Origin: Ardenticatenaceae bacterium | GTDB lineage: Bacteria > Chloroflexota > Anaerolineae > Promineifilales > Promineifilaceae | NCBI GenBank assembly: GCA_020634395.1 | Contig: JACKBU010000007.1 | Coordinates: 106,134 to 170,133 of the forward strand | Direction: 5' to 3' | DNA: 64,000 nucleotides | In this document: in pieces, positions 50,033 to 58,273 of the stretch | How the letters are laid out: the number at the start of each line of letters is the position of its first letter | Position numbering within the stretch: the first letter of the stretch is position 1 | Position numbers and translations under genes: made by a program | Notes under the pieces: generated by a model | Told to the model about the DNA's origin: nothing | Databases searched by the model: none | Seen by the model: only the letters and a program-made list of their open reading frames with translations

Positions 50033-50313
50033 AGCTGATACCCGAAGAGCTGTACGTCGCCTGTTTGGACGCGCTGGAGAATGGGGATTCAGCAGTGACA
50101 ATACTGGCCCGCTACCCACATGCTGCCGATGAATTACGGCCGTTTTTGGCAACGGCCGTTCACCTGACCCAACTGCCCATGCCGCCCACCCTGGCTGCCC
50201 AGCAAGCCTCGCGGCAGCAGTTTTTGTGCCAGGCCGCCGAAATGCGGGCTGACGCACGATGGCGTCAGCCCCAGCGCCGCCGCCCGCGCAAACCCCGCGC
50301 ACACAATTCATAA
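50029..50313 (+). CDS. Short putative anti-sigma partner without membrane helix
   Basis: The 94-residue protein starts at an ATG overlapping the sigma stop. The segment LYVACLDALENGDSAVTILA followed by RYPHAADELRPFLATA resembles the start of proteins that follow ECF sigma genes in Chloroflexota, where it is usually followed by a membrane helix and an extracytoplasmic (often DUF5667-like) part. Here the protein ends in an Arg/Pro-rich tail with neither. It may be truncated or a soluble version. Confidence 0.65.
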   Translation: MKLIPEELYVACLDALENGDSAVTILARYPHAADELRPFLATAVHLTQLPMPPTLAAQQASRQQFLCQAAEMRADARWRQPQRRRPRKPRAHNS

Positions 50314-50433
50314 TTTCCCCCCGTTACTTTTAGCAACTGAATGTCACTAACAGTGAGGACGGCCGTATTTCTGGCTCTGTTCAGGCTTTTTAACGAACGA
50401 GTTAGCCCAATAAACACAAAGGCAAGGTGCAGC

Positions 50434-51966
50434 ATGGTTGAAAGATTTCTCATCCTGAATTTCCGGAACCGGACAAATGTTTTAACTGTAAAAAGGATGG
50501 TTCACCGGTTGGACGTAACGGCCGTTGCCGCCTTTGCGCTGCCTTTTGTGTTGTACGCCTTCACTTTGGCCCCGACCCTCTATAACCTGGACAGCGCCGA
50601 ATTCACAACGGCCGTTGCCACCAACGGCCTCATTCGCGCCACCGGCTACCCCCTTTACCTGCTGTTGGGCAAGCTGTGGTCATGGCTGCCTTTGGGTGGC
50701 GACATGGGCTATCAGATGAACCTGTTTTCCGCCTTCAACGGCGCCATCACCCTCTTGCTGGCCGAGCGGATTATGCAGCAGTTAGGCGTGGGCGCGTGGG
50801 CGCGGCTGGCGGCAGTTGGCTTATTGGCTACCGCACCCTACTTTTGGGCGCTCTCCCTCATTGCCGAGGTGTACACCCTGCACACGGCGCTCATGGCCGG
50901 TGTTATTTTGGCGCTTTTGCGCTGGGCGGCCGCGCCCACACCACTGCGCCTGGCGCTGCCTATTTTGCTGATGACATTGAGCCTGGGCAACCACGCTGCC
51001 ACCGTTTTGCTGGCGCCGGGCTGTGTCTGGTATGTGCTGACCCGCCATCCCCGGCTGCTGCGGCGGTGGCGCACCTGGGCCGTTGGGGTGGGGGCCATTT
51101 TGTTGGGCAGCACAATCTTTTTGCTGCTGCCTATGCGCTATGCGGCTCAGCCAGTTTTTAACTATGCCGGGCAGTACGACGCCGCCGGTGTTTTCCAACC
51201 GGCTAATTTGCAAACCTGGGACGGCATTTGGTGGTTGATAACCGGCCAGACTTTTGCCGGGCAGATGTTTGGCTACCGGCTGGCTGACGTGTGGCCGCAG
51301 GCGGCCGGCTTTGGGGTGCAGTTGTGGGCGGCTTTTTTTGCCATTGGGGTGGGGCCGGGTGTGGCCGGGGCGCTGGCGCTGCTGCGGCGTGACTGGCGCA
51401 GCGGGGGGATGCTGCTGCTGATGTTTCTGGCTAACGCTGTTTTCTACATCAACTACCGCGTCATCGACAAAAACACGATGTTTTTACCGGCTTATTTGAT
51501 TTTTGCCCTATGGGTGGGGGTTGGATACCAGCTTTTGCTAAGTTGGGCGGTGCAGCAGGAACGGCCGTTTCCTGCCCGCCAGCTTATCCGTTATGTGATG
51601 GTAGGGGCTGTTGTGCTGGCCGCCGGCTTTAACTGGCGGCTGGTTGACCTGTCTGAGGATTGGAGTACCCGCGAGCAGGCGGAGGCCATTTTGCGCCTGG
51701 TGGAACCGGATGCGCTGGTTTTGGGCTGGTGGGACACAGCCCCATCCATCCAATATTTGCAACTGGTAGAAGGAGAAAGACCTGATGTCACCGTGATTAA
51801 TCGTTTTTTAATTAGCCCAGAGGATATGAACCGGCTCATTTTGACAGAGATAAATCGCCGCCCGGTTTATATCAACAATCCGTCTATTGAGCTTTTGCAG
51901 CGGACAACGGCTGTGGCTGTTGGCCCGCTCTATCGTCTGGAACCGCGTAATCCGGGTCCCAAATAA
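50434..51966 (+). CDS. DUF2723-family polytopic glycosyltransferase (protein O-mannosyltransferase-like)
   Basis: ATG 50434 has AAGGTG six bases upstream and is preferred; ATG 50341 and ATG 50497 are alternatives. The first extracytoplasmic loop has the family motif APTLYNLDSAEFTTAVATNG with the catalytic-type Asp/Glu, followed by ATGYPLYLLLGKLWS and MNLFSAFNGAITLLL. About ten hydrophobic helices follow. Enzymes of this GT-C type use a polyprenyl-linked sugar at the outer face of the membrane to glycosylate proteins or lipids. A second GT-C-like gene lies at 52529. Confidence 0.87.
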   Translation: MVERFLILNFRNRTNVLTVKRMVHRLDVTAVAAFALPFVLYAFTLAPTLYNLDSAEFTTAVATNGLIRATGYPLYLLLGKLWSWLPLGGDMGYQMNLFSAFNGAITLLLAERIMQQLGVGAWARLAAVGLLATAPYFWALSLIAEVYTLHTALMAGVILALLRWAAAPTPLRLALPILLMTLSLGNHAATVLLAPGCVWYVLTRHPRLLRRWRTWAVGVGAILLGSTIFLLLPMRYAAQPVFNYAGQYDAAGVFQPANLQTWDGIWWLITGQTFAGQMFGYRLADVWPQAAGFGVQLWAAFFAIGVGPGVAGALALLRRDWRSGGMLLLMFLANAVFYINYRVIDKNTMFLPAYLIFALWVGVGYQLLLSWAVQQERPFPARQLIRYVMVGAVVLAAGFNWRLVDLSEDWSTREQAEAILRLVEPDALVLGWWDTAPSIQYLQLVEGERPDVTVINRFLISPEDMNRLILTEINRRPVYINNPSIELLQRTTAVAVGPLYRLEPRNPGPK

Positions 51967-51985
51967 TCGTTTTGAGGAGGTTTTA

Positions 51986-52465
51986 ATGAGTGAAATGAAG
52001 CAAGAAGCTATTCAGCGCATATTGCTAACGCTGTTTATCCTATCGGCCGGGCTGGTTTTGGTTCCGTTTGTCGACATGCCAGCGGCGGCCATTGGTTGGG
52101 AACTGTTTGCCGGTGTTTACACGCCGGTGCTGGAGGTGAACGCCACAACGGGCGCGCCGGGCAGCGTGTTTTACTTCACCGGCAGCAATTACCCGCCTGG
52201 CAGCCTGGCTACCATCTACATTGACGGCCGTCCGGTGGGCACGGTGACTACAGATGGCAGTGGGGCCGCTTCGTTTTTGGTGAACACGTTAGGCGCGGCT
52301 TCTGGTGCATACAATGTGACCTTGGAGACTGACATTAACGCTTCGGCGACGCAGAGCATCGACCTGGTGAGTGGTGGCCTGATTGTTACGCCGCCGCCGG
52401 GCGCAACGGGAACAACGGTTTTCGTCAATGGCGTTATCTTTTTGCCGATTATTCAAGCAGACTAA
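51986..52465 (+). CDS. Small secreted protein with Ig-like domain
   Basis: ATG 51986 (MSEMKQEAIQRI) follows GAGGAGGTTTTA, a strong ribosome-binding site; the frame is open upstream only as overlap of the previous gene. The 159-residue protein has a hydrophobic leader (LLTLFILSAGLVLVPFV), a beta-sandwich-like domain (about 45-130: GAPGSVFYFTGSNYPPGSLA) and the tail GVIFLPIIQAD, which matches other secreted proteins of the window. It lies between two polytopic glycosyltransferase genes and may be one of their substrates. Confidence 0.75.
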   Translation: MSEMKQEAIQRILLTLFILSAGLVLVPFVDMPAAAIGWELFAGVYTPVLEVNATTGAPGSVFYFTGSNYPPGSLATIYIDGRPVGTVTTDGSGAASFLVNTLGAASGAYNVTLETDINASATQSIDLVSGGLIVTPPPGATGTTVFVNGVIFLPIIQAD

Positions 52466-52528
52466 TTTGTAGTTTGGCGGGCAGAGACGGGCGGCAGTCC
52501 GGCCTCTGCCCGCCGCCCGGAGGCAGGA

Positions 52529-53740
52529 ATGGACATGGAATTGGGGGAGCGGAAACAGAACGGCCGTTTATGGCTGTGGCCGCAAAGGCTGGGCATGGCG
52601 CGTTGGCTGGGGCTGCCGCTGCTGTTCTTCGCTGTTACACGCCTGGGAATTGCCCTCATCGCGTATCTGGCCGTCCCGCTGATCAATGATTCGCTGACGC
52701 CGCCGCCTTACCACTTGCGCGGCACAGAGAACGTGCTGCTGGATGTGTTTGGCAGCCGTTGGGACACCGGTTTTTACATCAGTATCGTTGAGGAAGGGTA
52801 CAAGTATGAGGGCGTGCCGCTGCCTTCGGTGGCTTTTTTCCCGCTGCTGCCGCTGCTGATGCGCCTGGTGCTGCCGCCGGTGGGGGATGCGGCCGTGGCC
52901 GGAATTTTGGTCAGCAACCTGGCGCTGCTGCTGGCGGCTGTTCTGTTTTACCGGCTGGTGGCGGAAATGCATGGCCCTGCGGTGGCGGACCGGGCTGTGT
53001 GGTATTTGCTCATTTTCCCGACGGCGTTTTTTGGCACGGCCGTTTACTCGGAATCTCTTTTTTTGCTGGCGACGATTGGGGCGTGGTATTTTGCCCGGCA
53101 CGGCCGTTGGGGCGTGGCCGGATTGTTGGCAATGGCAGCCGGATTGACCCGGCTGGTGGGCGTGATTGTGATTCCGCTGCTGTTGTGGGAATGGTGGCGG
53201 CAATGGCGGGGTGGGGGGAGTGCGCAACGGCCGTCGCCATTTACCTTGCCTGTTGTTTTAATGCCACTGGCCGGCACCGGAGCGTTTATGGTTTATCTGT
53301 GGCGCGTTTTTGGCGATCCGCTGGCTTTTGTGCATGGCGCAGCGGCCTGGGCGCGGCAGCCGCAGTCGGTTTTCAGCACAATGGCGGAACTGCTGCAAAG
53401 GCCGGCCGGGGGGTGGGGAACGGCCGTGCTGGCCGGTCAGGTACACATCGACAACTGGCTGGACTTTGGCCTGGCGATGTTGTTTCTGCTGCTGGGGCTG
53501 GTTTTGCTCCGCAAAAAACGTTACGGGGAAGCGGCTTTCGTGCTGTTGGGCGTACTCATTGCCCTGAATTCTGGCCTGCTAATGAGCTTGCGCCGCTATG
53601 TCTGGGTGTTGTTTCCAGCTTTCATTTTATTGGCACAGTGGGGGAAACGGCCGTGGCTGGACAAACTGATCACCACTTTTTCCTTGTTGGGTCTGGCCTT
53701 ATTTACCGCCCTATTCGCCAACGGCTATTGGGTGGGGTGA
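52529..53740 (+). CDS. PIG-V-like mannosyltransferase family membrane protein
   Basis: GGAGG lies five bases upstream of ATG 52529. The 403-residue protein has about nine or ten hydrophobic helices. The first loop has the family pattern FGSRWDTGFYISIVEEGYKY followed by SVAFFPLLPLLMRLV, as in GPI mannosyltransferase PIG-V relatives of bacteria, where Arg-Trp-Asp is the putative catalytic site. It also has GTAVYSESLFLLATIGAWYF and GLTRLVG. It should transfer a hexose from a polyprenyl donor at the outer membrane face. It probably acts with the preceding DUF2723 protein. Confidence 0.85.
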   Translation: MDMELGERKQNGRLWLWPQRLGMARWLGLPLLFFAVTRLGIALIAYLAVPLINDSLTPPPYHLRGTENVLLDVFGSRWDTGFYISIVEEGYKYEGVPLPSVAFFPLLPLLMRLVLPPVGDAAVAGILVSNLALLLAAVLFYRLVAEMHGPAVADRAVWYLLIFPTAFFGTAVYSESLFLLATIGAWYFARHGRWGVAGLLAMAAGLTRLVGVIVIPLLLWEWWRQWRGGGSAQRPSPFTLPVVLMPLAGTGAFMVYLWRVFGDPLAFVHGAAAWARQPQSVFSTMAELLQRPAGGWGTAVLAGQVHIDNWLDFGLAMLFLLLGLVLLRKKRYGEAAFVLLGVLIALNSGLLMSLRRYVWVLFPAFILLAQWGKRPWLDKLITTFSLLGLALFTALFANGYWVG

Positions 53741-53839
53741 ATGCTGAAGCAGTTTGTTACTTTTTGAGCGAATCGCCTACTTTGTAACTGGAACAAAACG
53801 AGCCGCCAGGAGTTGGCAGCTCAAAATTAAACAATGGGG

Positions 53840-53922
53840 GTAACTGTACAGGTGTAGCCTGAGCTTGTCGATGGCGAAACCGGCTTTCGGCATGCTCAAC
53901 CCTCGACTGACTGTATAGATAC
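53840..53922 (-). repeat. 83-bp MITE-like repeat, copy B
   Basis: The reverse complement matches copy A (19383-19465) at 80 of 83 positions, including both imperfect terminal inverted repeats. It lies 18 bases upstream of the truncated flippase-like gene, in a gap otherwise without genes. Confidence 0.85.
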
Positions 53923-53940
53923 CAATGGGGATGGTAATCA

Positions 53941-54630
53941 TTGAACAGAACAGTTTACAAACTTCAGGCTCCAGCAGCGGAAAATCGAGCAGCGCCACCG
54001 GCCGCAAAAAAGCGGCAGTTTTGGTTTGGTGTTGGCGTCAGCCTTATCTCTCTTGGCGCTGTTACGATGATCATGAACCCTGACCAGATTCTCCCTCCCC
54101 TACGTGCAGCGGAACTGAAACATCTGATCATGGGGGGGCTTTTTATTTTCATGTACATATTTCTGCGGGCGGTTCGTTGGCGCTATTTACTCAATAATTC
54201 GCCGTCGTTCTCGACGGTGTTCCATGCCCAGAACATTGGCTACATGCTGACGCAGCTGCTGCCCTTTCGGCTGGGCGACGTGGCTCGTGCTGCCCTTGTC
54301 GGTCAATCTACAGCGCTTTCTGTTTCCCAGGGGTTCTCAACGATGGTGGTTGAACGGTTCCTGGATATGCTGCTGATGGTTTTACTGCTGCCCTTGGTGG
54401 TGATGGAGGGAACGGCCGTTCCCGAATGGCTGCAAAACACGGCCCGGGTTTCTGGCGATTTAGCGGGGCTAGGTATGTTGGTGCTTATTATTTTCGCAGG
54501 CAGACGACTCTGGGCCTCCCAGTTCGCGGCGCGAATTCTAAGGTTTCTGCCTATTCAGAATACCTCCGCCTGGGTTAATTGGGTGTTCAGTCGTCGCGCT
54601 TTGCTGCCGGTGGGATGGGGACCGACATAG
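53941..54630 (+). CDS. UPF0104/LPG-synthase-like membrane protein, truncated
   Basis: The 229-residue protein starts MNRTVYKLQAPAAENRAAPP and has five or so helices with the pattern of the lysylphosphatidylglycerol synthase transmembrane / UPF0104 family: VSLISLGAVTMIM, FIFLRAVRWRYLL-like YIFLRAVRWRYLL, NIGYMLTQLLPFRLGDVARA and MVVERFLDMLLMVLLLP. Family members are usually near 320 residues. Homology appears to stop near 54588 and the frame ends in SRRALLPVGWGPT, which is antisense of a different coding fragment. It is therefore a truncated gene, possibly inactive. Confidence 0.7.
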   Translation: MNRTVYKLQAPAAENRAAPPAAKKRQFWFGVGVSLISLGAVTMIMNPDQILPPLRAAELKHLIMGGLFIFMYIFLRAVRWRYLLNNSPSFSTVFHAQNIGYMLTQLLPFRLGDVARAALVGQSTALSVSQGFSTMVVERFLDMLLMVLLLPLVVMEGTAVPEWLQNTARVSGDLAGLGMLVLIIFAGRRLWASQFAARILRFLPIQNTSAWVNWVFSRRALLPVGWGPT

Positions 54631-54920
54631 CGGTTGGGCAGCCGCCGCGCCAGATACATGCCGCCAACCATCCCCTGCTCACCCCGGTAGTCGGTCAAAA
54701 TAAAGGTTCCCCGACCGTGCCGCCAGGCGTATTCTTCGGCGCTGGCCGTCGTGACCCGCTGCCCGCCGGTGACCCGCTCACCGACCGCCACAAACCCCTG
54801 CACCCTGACCCCGGCGCGGGCGTCGTATGCCTGCTGGGCGCGGAGGGAGACGCCGGACAGCTCCCGCAGGGACTCGCGGCTGATGGGGCCTGCGTCTGCG
54901 CTCCGGCTGCGGCACGGCAA
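54555..54920 (-). pseudogene. Fragment of a possible plasmid- or phage-type HTH protein
   Basis: The minus-strand frame reads ISRESLRELSGVSLRAQQAY, then AWRHGRGTFILTDYRGEQGM and YLARRLPNRYVGPHPTGSKA. The first part resembles a helix-turn-helix segment and the second a conserved domain end; I do not recognise a specific family with certainty. The only start in frame is a TTG, and the 3' end runs into the truncated flippase gene, so it looks like an internal fragment brought in with a rearrangement. Confidence 0.4.
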
Positions 54921-55182
54921 CGGGGTTATTCTCTTCCAGCACGGCCGTTGGCACTACCTGACCTTGAGCGACCAGGCCGGCGGCGGGGGGATACAGGCGC
55001 TCAACTTCCTCTCGCCGGCGCGGGCGGAAGCGCTGCTGACCGAGTGGCTGGCGGCTGGCACGCAGCCCGAAGCCTATGCCCACATCTCCCCAATTTGGGC
55101 GACGGAAGTAGTGGAGAAGATTCTGCCCACCGCCGCCGCCTATCGCCCCCTGCTGCTGGCGGGGCGGGCGGACGGCCAATAG
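54883..55182 (+). CDS. Small protein of unknown function
   Basis: From ATG 54883 the frame gives 99 residues: a beta-like start HGNGVILFQHGRWHYLTLSD, then helices LSPARAEALLTEWLAAGTQP and IWATEVVEKILPTAAAYRPL. The amino-acid pattern looks like a real protein, but the start is uncertain and there is no recognised family. It follows the junction with the HTH fragment and may also be a remnant. Confidence 0.4.
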   Translation: MGPASALRLRHGNGVILFQHGRWHYLTLSDQAGGGGIQALNFLSPARAEALLTEWLAAGTQPEAYAHISPIWATEVVEKILPTAAAYRPLLLAGRADGQ

Positions 55183-55254
55183 CATGCACCGGCATCAACA
55201 CACCTTCCTCGGCACACCGCTGTCTCCGACATTCCCTTTTACCGCATACTCACA

Positions 55255-55260
55255 TATAAT
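55255..55260 (+). promoter_or_regulatory. Possible -10 element for the 7TM histidine kinase
   Basis: A consensus TATAAT lies about 60 bases upstream of the kinase ATG. No good -35 match is seen 16-18 bases upstream, so the assignment is tentative. Confidence 0.3.
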
Positions 55261-55320
55261 CGTTGATAGCAGGTTGTTTACATTGTCGTTTACCTGGGTG
55301 CGCGGCCTGCTCACACGTCC

Positions 55321-56964
55321 ATGCACGCAAACACATCGTACATCTGGCTGTCGATCTTAACGGCCGTTTCCCTCCTCATCCTCGCCCTCTACAGTGGGCG
55401 GCGACGCAGCGTACCCGGCGCGTTACCCTTCGCTATCGGCAGCTTATTCGCCGCCTTGTGGGTGGTCGGAATTGTGTTAGAGGCGGCGGCGGTGGATACG
55501 GCCGTACAACAATTCTGGTTCCAGTTCCAACGCCTCTGGCAGTTCCCCGCCACCATCGCCATCACCGGCTTCATCCTCGAGTATATCTGGCCCGGCCGTT
55601 GGCTAACCCACCGCAACATCCTCTTATTCGCCCTCCTTCCCTTCCTGTTCAAAGAGCTTTTACTGCTCAACAACTTCCCACCGGCCATCGTCGACAACCT
55701 TTTTCTCGCCTACAGCTACACGCTCAGCTTCCTGGTTATGGCAGCCCTGTTCTGGCTCTTTTTCCACACACCACAGCGCCATTGGCCCGCCGCCATCATG
55801 CTCATCGGGCAAATTGGGTCACGTCTGGCCTACGCCCTCAATCTTACCCAACTGCTCAACACCAACCTGCCCATCAACGTCATCGCCATCGCTTTCGTCT
55901 TCCTGATGTACGCCATTGCCCTTTTCGGTTTCCACATCTTCAACCCCGAAACCCTGGCCCGTCAGGTTGCCATCGACCAGATGCCCACCGGCATGATCGC
56001 CCTAAACCTCCAGGGGCAAATAACCAACCTGAACCCGGCTGCCCGGCGCTTGTTGGGTCTCACCCACACAGACCCGCCAGCCCCCGCGCTTCACCAATTT
56101 CTGCCCCTAAACGCCGTCAACTTCCGCGCCACAAACCCAGACCAGGTAGAAGTTCACCTGGGCCGCCCCGCCACACAGCGCGTCTGCTTGCTTACCGCCT
56201 CAACCCTGCAAGATTGGCGCAAAAGGGACATAGGCTACCTGCTGCTGCTGCACGACATCACCGAGCAAAAACAGGCGCAAACCCAGCTCGTCGCCCAACA
56301 GCGCGCCCTGGCCACGCTGCAAGAGCGCGAACGCCTGGCCCGCGAACTCCATGATAGTCTGGGGCAAACCCTGGCCGCCACCCACCTGCAAGCCAGCGCC
56401 GCCCGCCACCTGCTGGCTCAGGGGCAGCTTGACCAGACCGACCACTGCCTGGCGCAGTTGGCCGAGATCAGCATCGCTGCCGAAGCTGACGTGCGCGACT
56501 ATTTGTTGGGGGCAAAAACCGCCTTTGCCCCAGAGATGCCCTTTTTGGAGACCCTGCGCCAATATGCCTTGCGTTTTGGGCAGCAGTACAATCTACAGGT
56601 GGAATTGGATACACCGCCAGAATTGGAGACGCAAAGCCTGGGCTTTCCGGTGGAGGTGCAGCTTTTGCGCCTGATTCAGGAGGCGCTGTCTAACGTCCGC
56701 AAGCACGCCGCCGCGCACAGGGTACAAATACGCTTTTCCGTGACCGATACCCTGGTAGAAGTGATTATTGAGGACGACGGCCGTGGCTTTGACCCCACCC
56801 TGGCGCAGCAAACCAACAGATTTGGCCTGCAAGCCATGGGCGAACGCGCCGCAATACTGGGCGGCACGCTGGACATCCGCTCCCGGCCAGATGCGGGAAC
56901 GCAGCTCACCATTCGCACGCCCCGGCAGAGCATAGAGCGCCCCAACGAGGAGGTGGCAACATGA
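55321..56964 (+). CDS. Sensor histidine kinase with N-terminal 7TM domain, PAS and HisKA_3
   Basis: The 547-residue protein starts with seven hydrophobic helices (about 1-215), matching the histidine-kinase N-terminal 7TM domain. A PAS domain follows (about 225-325: QMPTGMIALNLQGQITNLNP), then a coiled coil and HisKA_3 with the phosphoacceptor His in RERLARELHDSLGQTLAATH, and an HATPase domain with ALSNVRKHAAAH, EDDGRGFDP and FGLQAMGERAAILGG. The 7TM domain may sense a membrane or periplasmic signal. Its stop overlaps the start of the response regulator gene (ATGA). Confidence 0.95.
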   Translation: MHANTSYIWLSILTAVSLLILALYSGRRRSVPGALPFAIGSLFAALWVVGIVLEAAAVDTAVQQFWFQFQRLWQFPATIAITGFILEYIWPGRWLTHRNILLFALLPFLFKELLLLNNFPPAIVDNLFLAYSYTLSFLVMAALFWLFFHTPQRHWPAAIMLIGQIGSRLAYALNLTQLLNTNLPINVIAIAFVFLMYAIALFGFHIFNPETLARQVAIDQMPTGMIALNLQGQITNLNPAARRLLGLTHTDPPAPALHQFLPLNAVNFRATNPDQVEVHLGRPATQRVCLLTASTLQDWRKRDIGYLLLLHDITEQKQAQTQLVAQQRALATLQERERLARELHDSLGQTLAATHLQASAARHLLAQGQLDQTDHCLAQLAEISIAAEADVRDYLLGAKTAFAPEMPFLETLRQYALRFGQQYNLQVELDTPPELETQSLGFPVEVQLLRLIQEALSNVRKHAAAHRVQIRFSVTDTLVEVIIEDDGRGFDPTLAQQTNRFGLQAMGERAAILGGTLDIRSRPDAGTQLTIRTPRQSIERPNEEVAT

Positions 56965-57620
56965 GCCTGAAACTTTTGTTAGTAGACGACCATGCGCTGT
57001 TTCGCCAATCTCTCCAGGTCTTGCTGGCGGCCAATGGGTATGAGGTGATTGGCACGGCCAGCAACGGCTTTGAGGCGTTGGATGCGGCGCGCCGGCTGCG
57101 TCCCGACCTGATCTTGATGGACATCGAAATGCCCGACTGCGACGGGCTGACGGCCACCCGCCTGATTAAGGCCGAAATGCCCGATGTCGCCATTGTGATG
57201 CTGACGGTTTCCACCACCGACGAACATCTGTTCACCGCCATCAAAAGCGGCGCCAGCGGCTATTTGCTCAAGAGTCAGAGCGCCGACCAGTTTTTGCTGC
57301 TGGTGGCCCAGGCTGCGGAAGGCGGCGCGGCGCTGCCACCCGACCTGGCGGCGCGGCTGCTGCGCGAGTTTGCCCGCCAACCCAGCCCGGCGGCACAGGC
57401 CGACGAACCACCAGCAGCACTCACGCCGCGCCAGTCCGAGATTTTGACGCTGCTGGCCCAGGGCTTGACGTACCCACAGATTGGCGGGGTCCTTCACCTC
57501 AGCGAAGTGACGATTCGCTACCACGTAAAGCAAATCATGGAACGTCTGCATCTGGACAACCGCGCCCAGGTCATCGCTTACGCGGCCCGGCATGGGCTAA
57601 CCCCGCCCCCAAACGGCTGA
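56961..57620 (+). CDS. NarL/LuxR-family response regulator
   Basis: The 219-residue protein starts MSLKLLLVDDHALFRQSLQV; the phosphoacceptor Asp is in LILMDIEMPDCDG, the conserved Thr in MLTVS and the Lys in YLLKSQ. The HTH is LTPRQSEILTLLAQGLTYPQ and IGGVLHLSEVTIRYHVKQIM. It forms a pair with the 7TM kinase through an ATGA overlap. The downstream surface-protein operon is a natural candidate target. Confidence 0.95.
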   Translation: MSLKLLLVDDHALFRQSLQVLLAANGYEVIGTASNGFEALDAARRLRPDLILMDIEMPDCDGLTATRLIKAEMPDVAIVMLTVSTTDEHLFTAIKSGASGYLLKSQSADQFLLLVAQAAEGGAALPPDLAARLLREFARQPSPAAQADEPPAALTPRQSEILTLLAQGLTYPQIGGVLHLSEVTIRYHVKQIMERLHLDNRAQVIAYAARHGLTPPPNG

Positions 57621-57695
57621 CGGTACGGCCGTTACCCCAAAACCACCGCCAACGGGCAAAATCCACCCCAGACTAGCGCTGCTGCACGCCCCAGG

Positions 57696-57711
57696 CTATC
57701 GTTTCCGATAG
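57696..57711. promoter_or_regulatory. Small palindrome upstream of the receiver-like gene
   Basis: CTATCG and CGATAG flank a TTTC loop, 55 bases upstream of the next ATG and downstream of the LuxR-type regulator gene. It could be an operator for that regulator, but only one copy is seen. Confidence 0.3.
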
Positions 57712-57765
57712 TGCCAACCTGCCCGCCTCCCTTTATGCTTCCACAGAAAGGAGAGAGAGGCATCC

Positions 57766-58125
57766 ATGATTTCCAACATCCGCTTACTGTTTTATGGCGA
57801 CTCCATTTTTTTGGCCGGTTTGAAGGCGGCATTGGCAACGGCCGTACCCCACCACCACCCCTTCATCACCAAAAGCTTACCCGCCGACAGCCCCAACGCC
57901 CTGGACCACATCCGCGCCTACCACCCCCAGGCCATCATCTTCGACCTCACCGCCCCCAACCTGCCCATCTTCGCCATCCCCCTGCTGCGCGAACAGCCCG
58001 ACCTGCTGCTCATCGGCCTCGATCCTTGTCGTGACGACCTGCTGGTCCTCTCCGGCCAATCGTCCCAGGCCGTCCACATCAACGACCTTATCACCATTCT
58101 GAGTCACCAGGAGACGGCCGTATGA
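57766..58125 (+). CDS. Degenerate receiver-like small protein
   Basis: AAAGGAGAGAGAGG precedes ATG 57766. The 119-residue protein has the alternating pattern of a receiver domain: IRLLFYGDSIFLAGLKAALA, ALDHIRAYHPQAIIFDLTAP, and LREQPDLLLIGLDPCRDDLL. A Tyr-Gly-Asp replaces the paired acidic residues, and the Thr and Lys positions are not conserved, while an Asp remains at the phosphoacceptor position. It probably does not accept phosphate in the normal way. It overlaps the next small gene by ATGA. Confidence 0.6.
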   Translation: MISNIRLLFYGDSIFLAGLKAALATAVPHHHPFITKSLPADSPNALDHIRAYHPQAIIFDLTAPNLPIFAIPLLREQPDLLLIGLDPCRDDLLVLSGQSSQAVHINDLITILSHQETAV

Positions 58126-58235
58126 AACTAAAACAAATAACTGTTATTGCCCTCATCACCCTTGTTTCACCTGCCATCATTTCAGTTCCCCGACAACTGG
58201 CGCAAGCTGTACCCCCGTCACGGCAGAAATCATGA
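58122..58235 (+). CDS. 37-residue signal-peptide-like small protein
   Basis: An ATG overlapping the previous stop opens a 37-codon frame MKLKQITVIALITLVSPAII... ending PPSRQKS. It consists of a charged start, a hydrophobic helix and a short polar end, and its stop (ATGA) overlaps a further ATG at 58232. It could be a small membrane peptide, or the remaining signal peptide of a lost surface protein whose body has been deleted. Confidence 0.45.
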   Translation: MKLKQITVIALITLVSPAIISVPRQLAQAVPPSRQKS

Positions 58236-58273
58236 GAAATAGTTACTCAAAAACCAAATCAGGAGCTTACACA

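Noticed and set aside
53741..53939. Gap upstream of the truncated flippase considered as a prophage or integron border
   Set aside because: It contains only the 83-bp repeat; no integrase, transposase or att-like duplication is visible.
55263..56354. 363-codon frame overlapping the 7TM histidine kinase in another frame
   Set aside because: Pro/His/Arg-rich shadow; the kinase frame has seven helices and HisKA_3 motifs.
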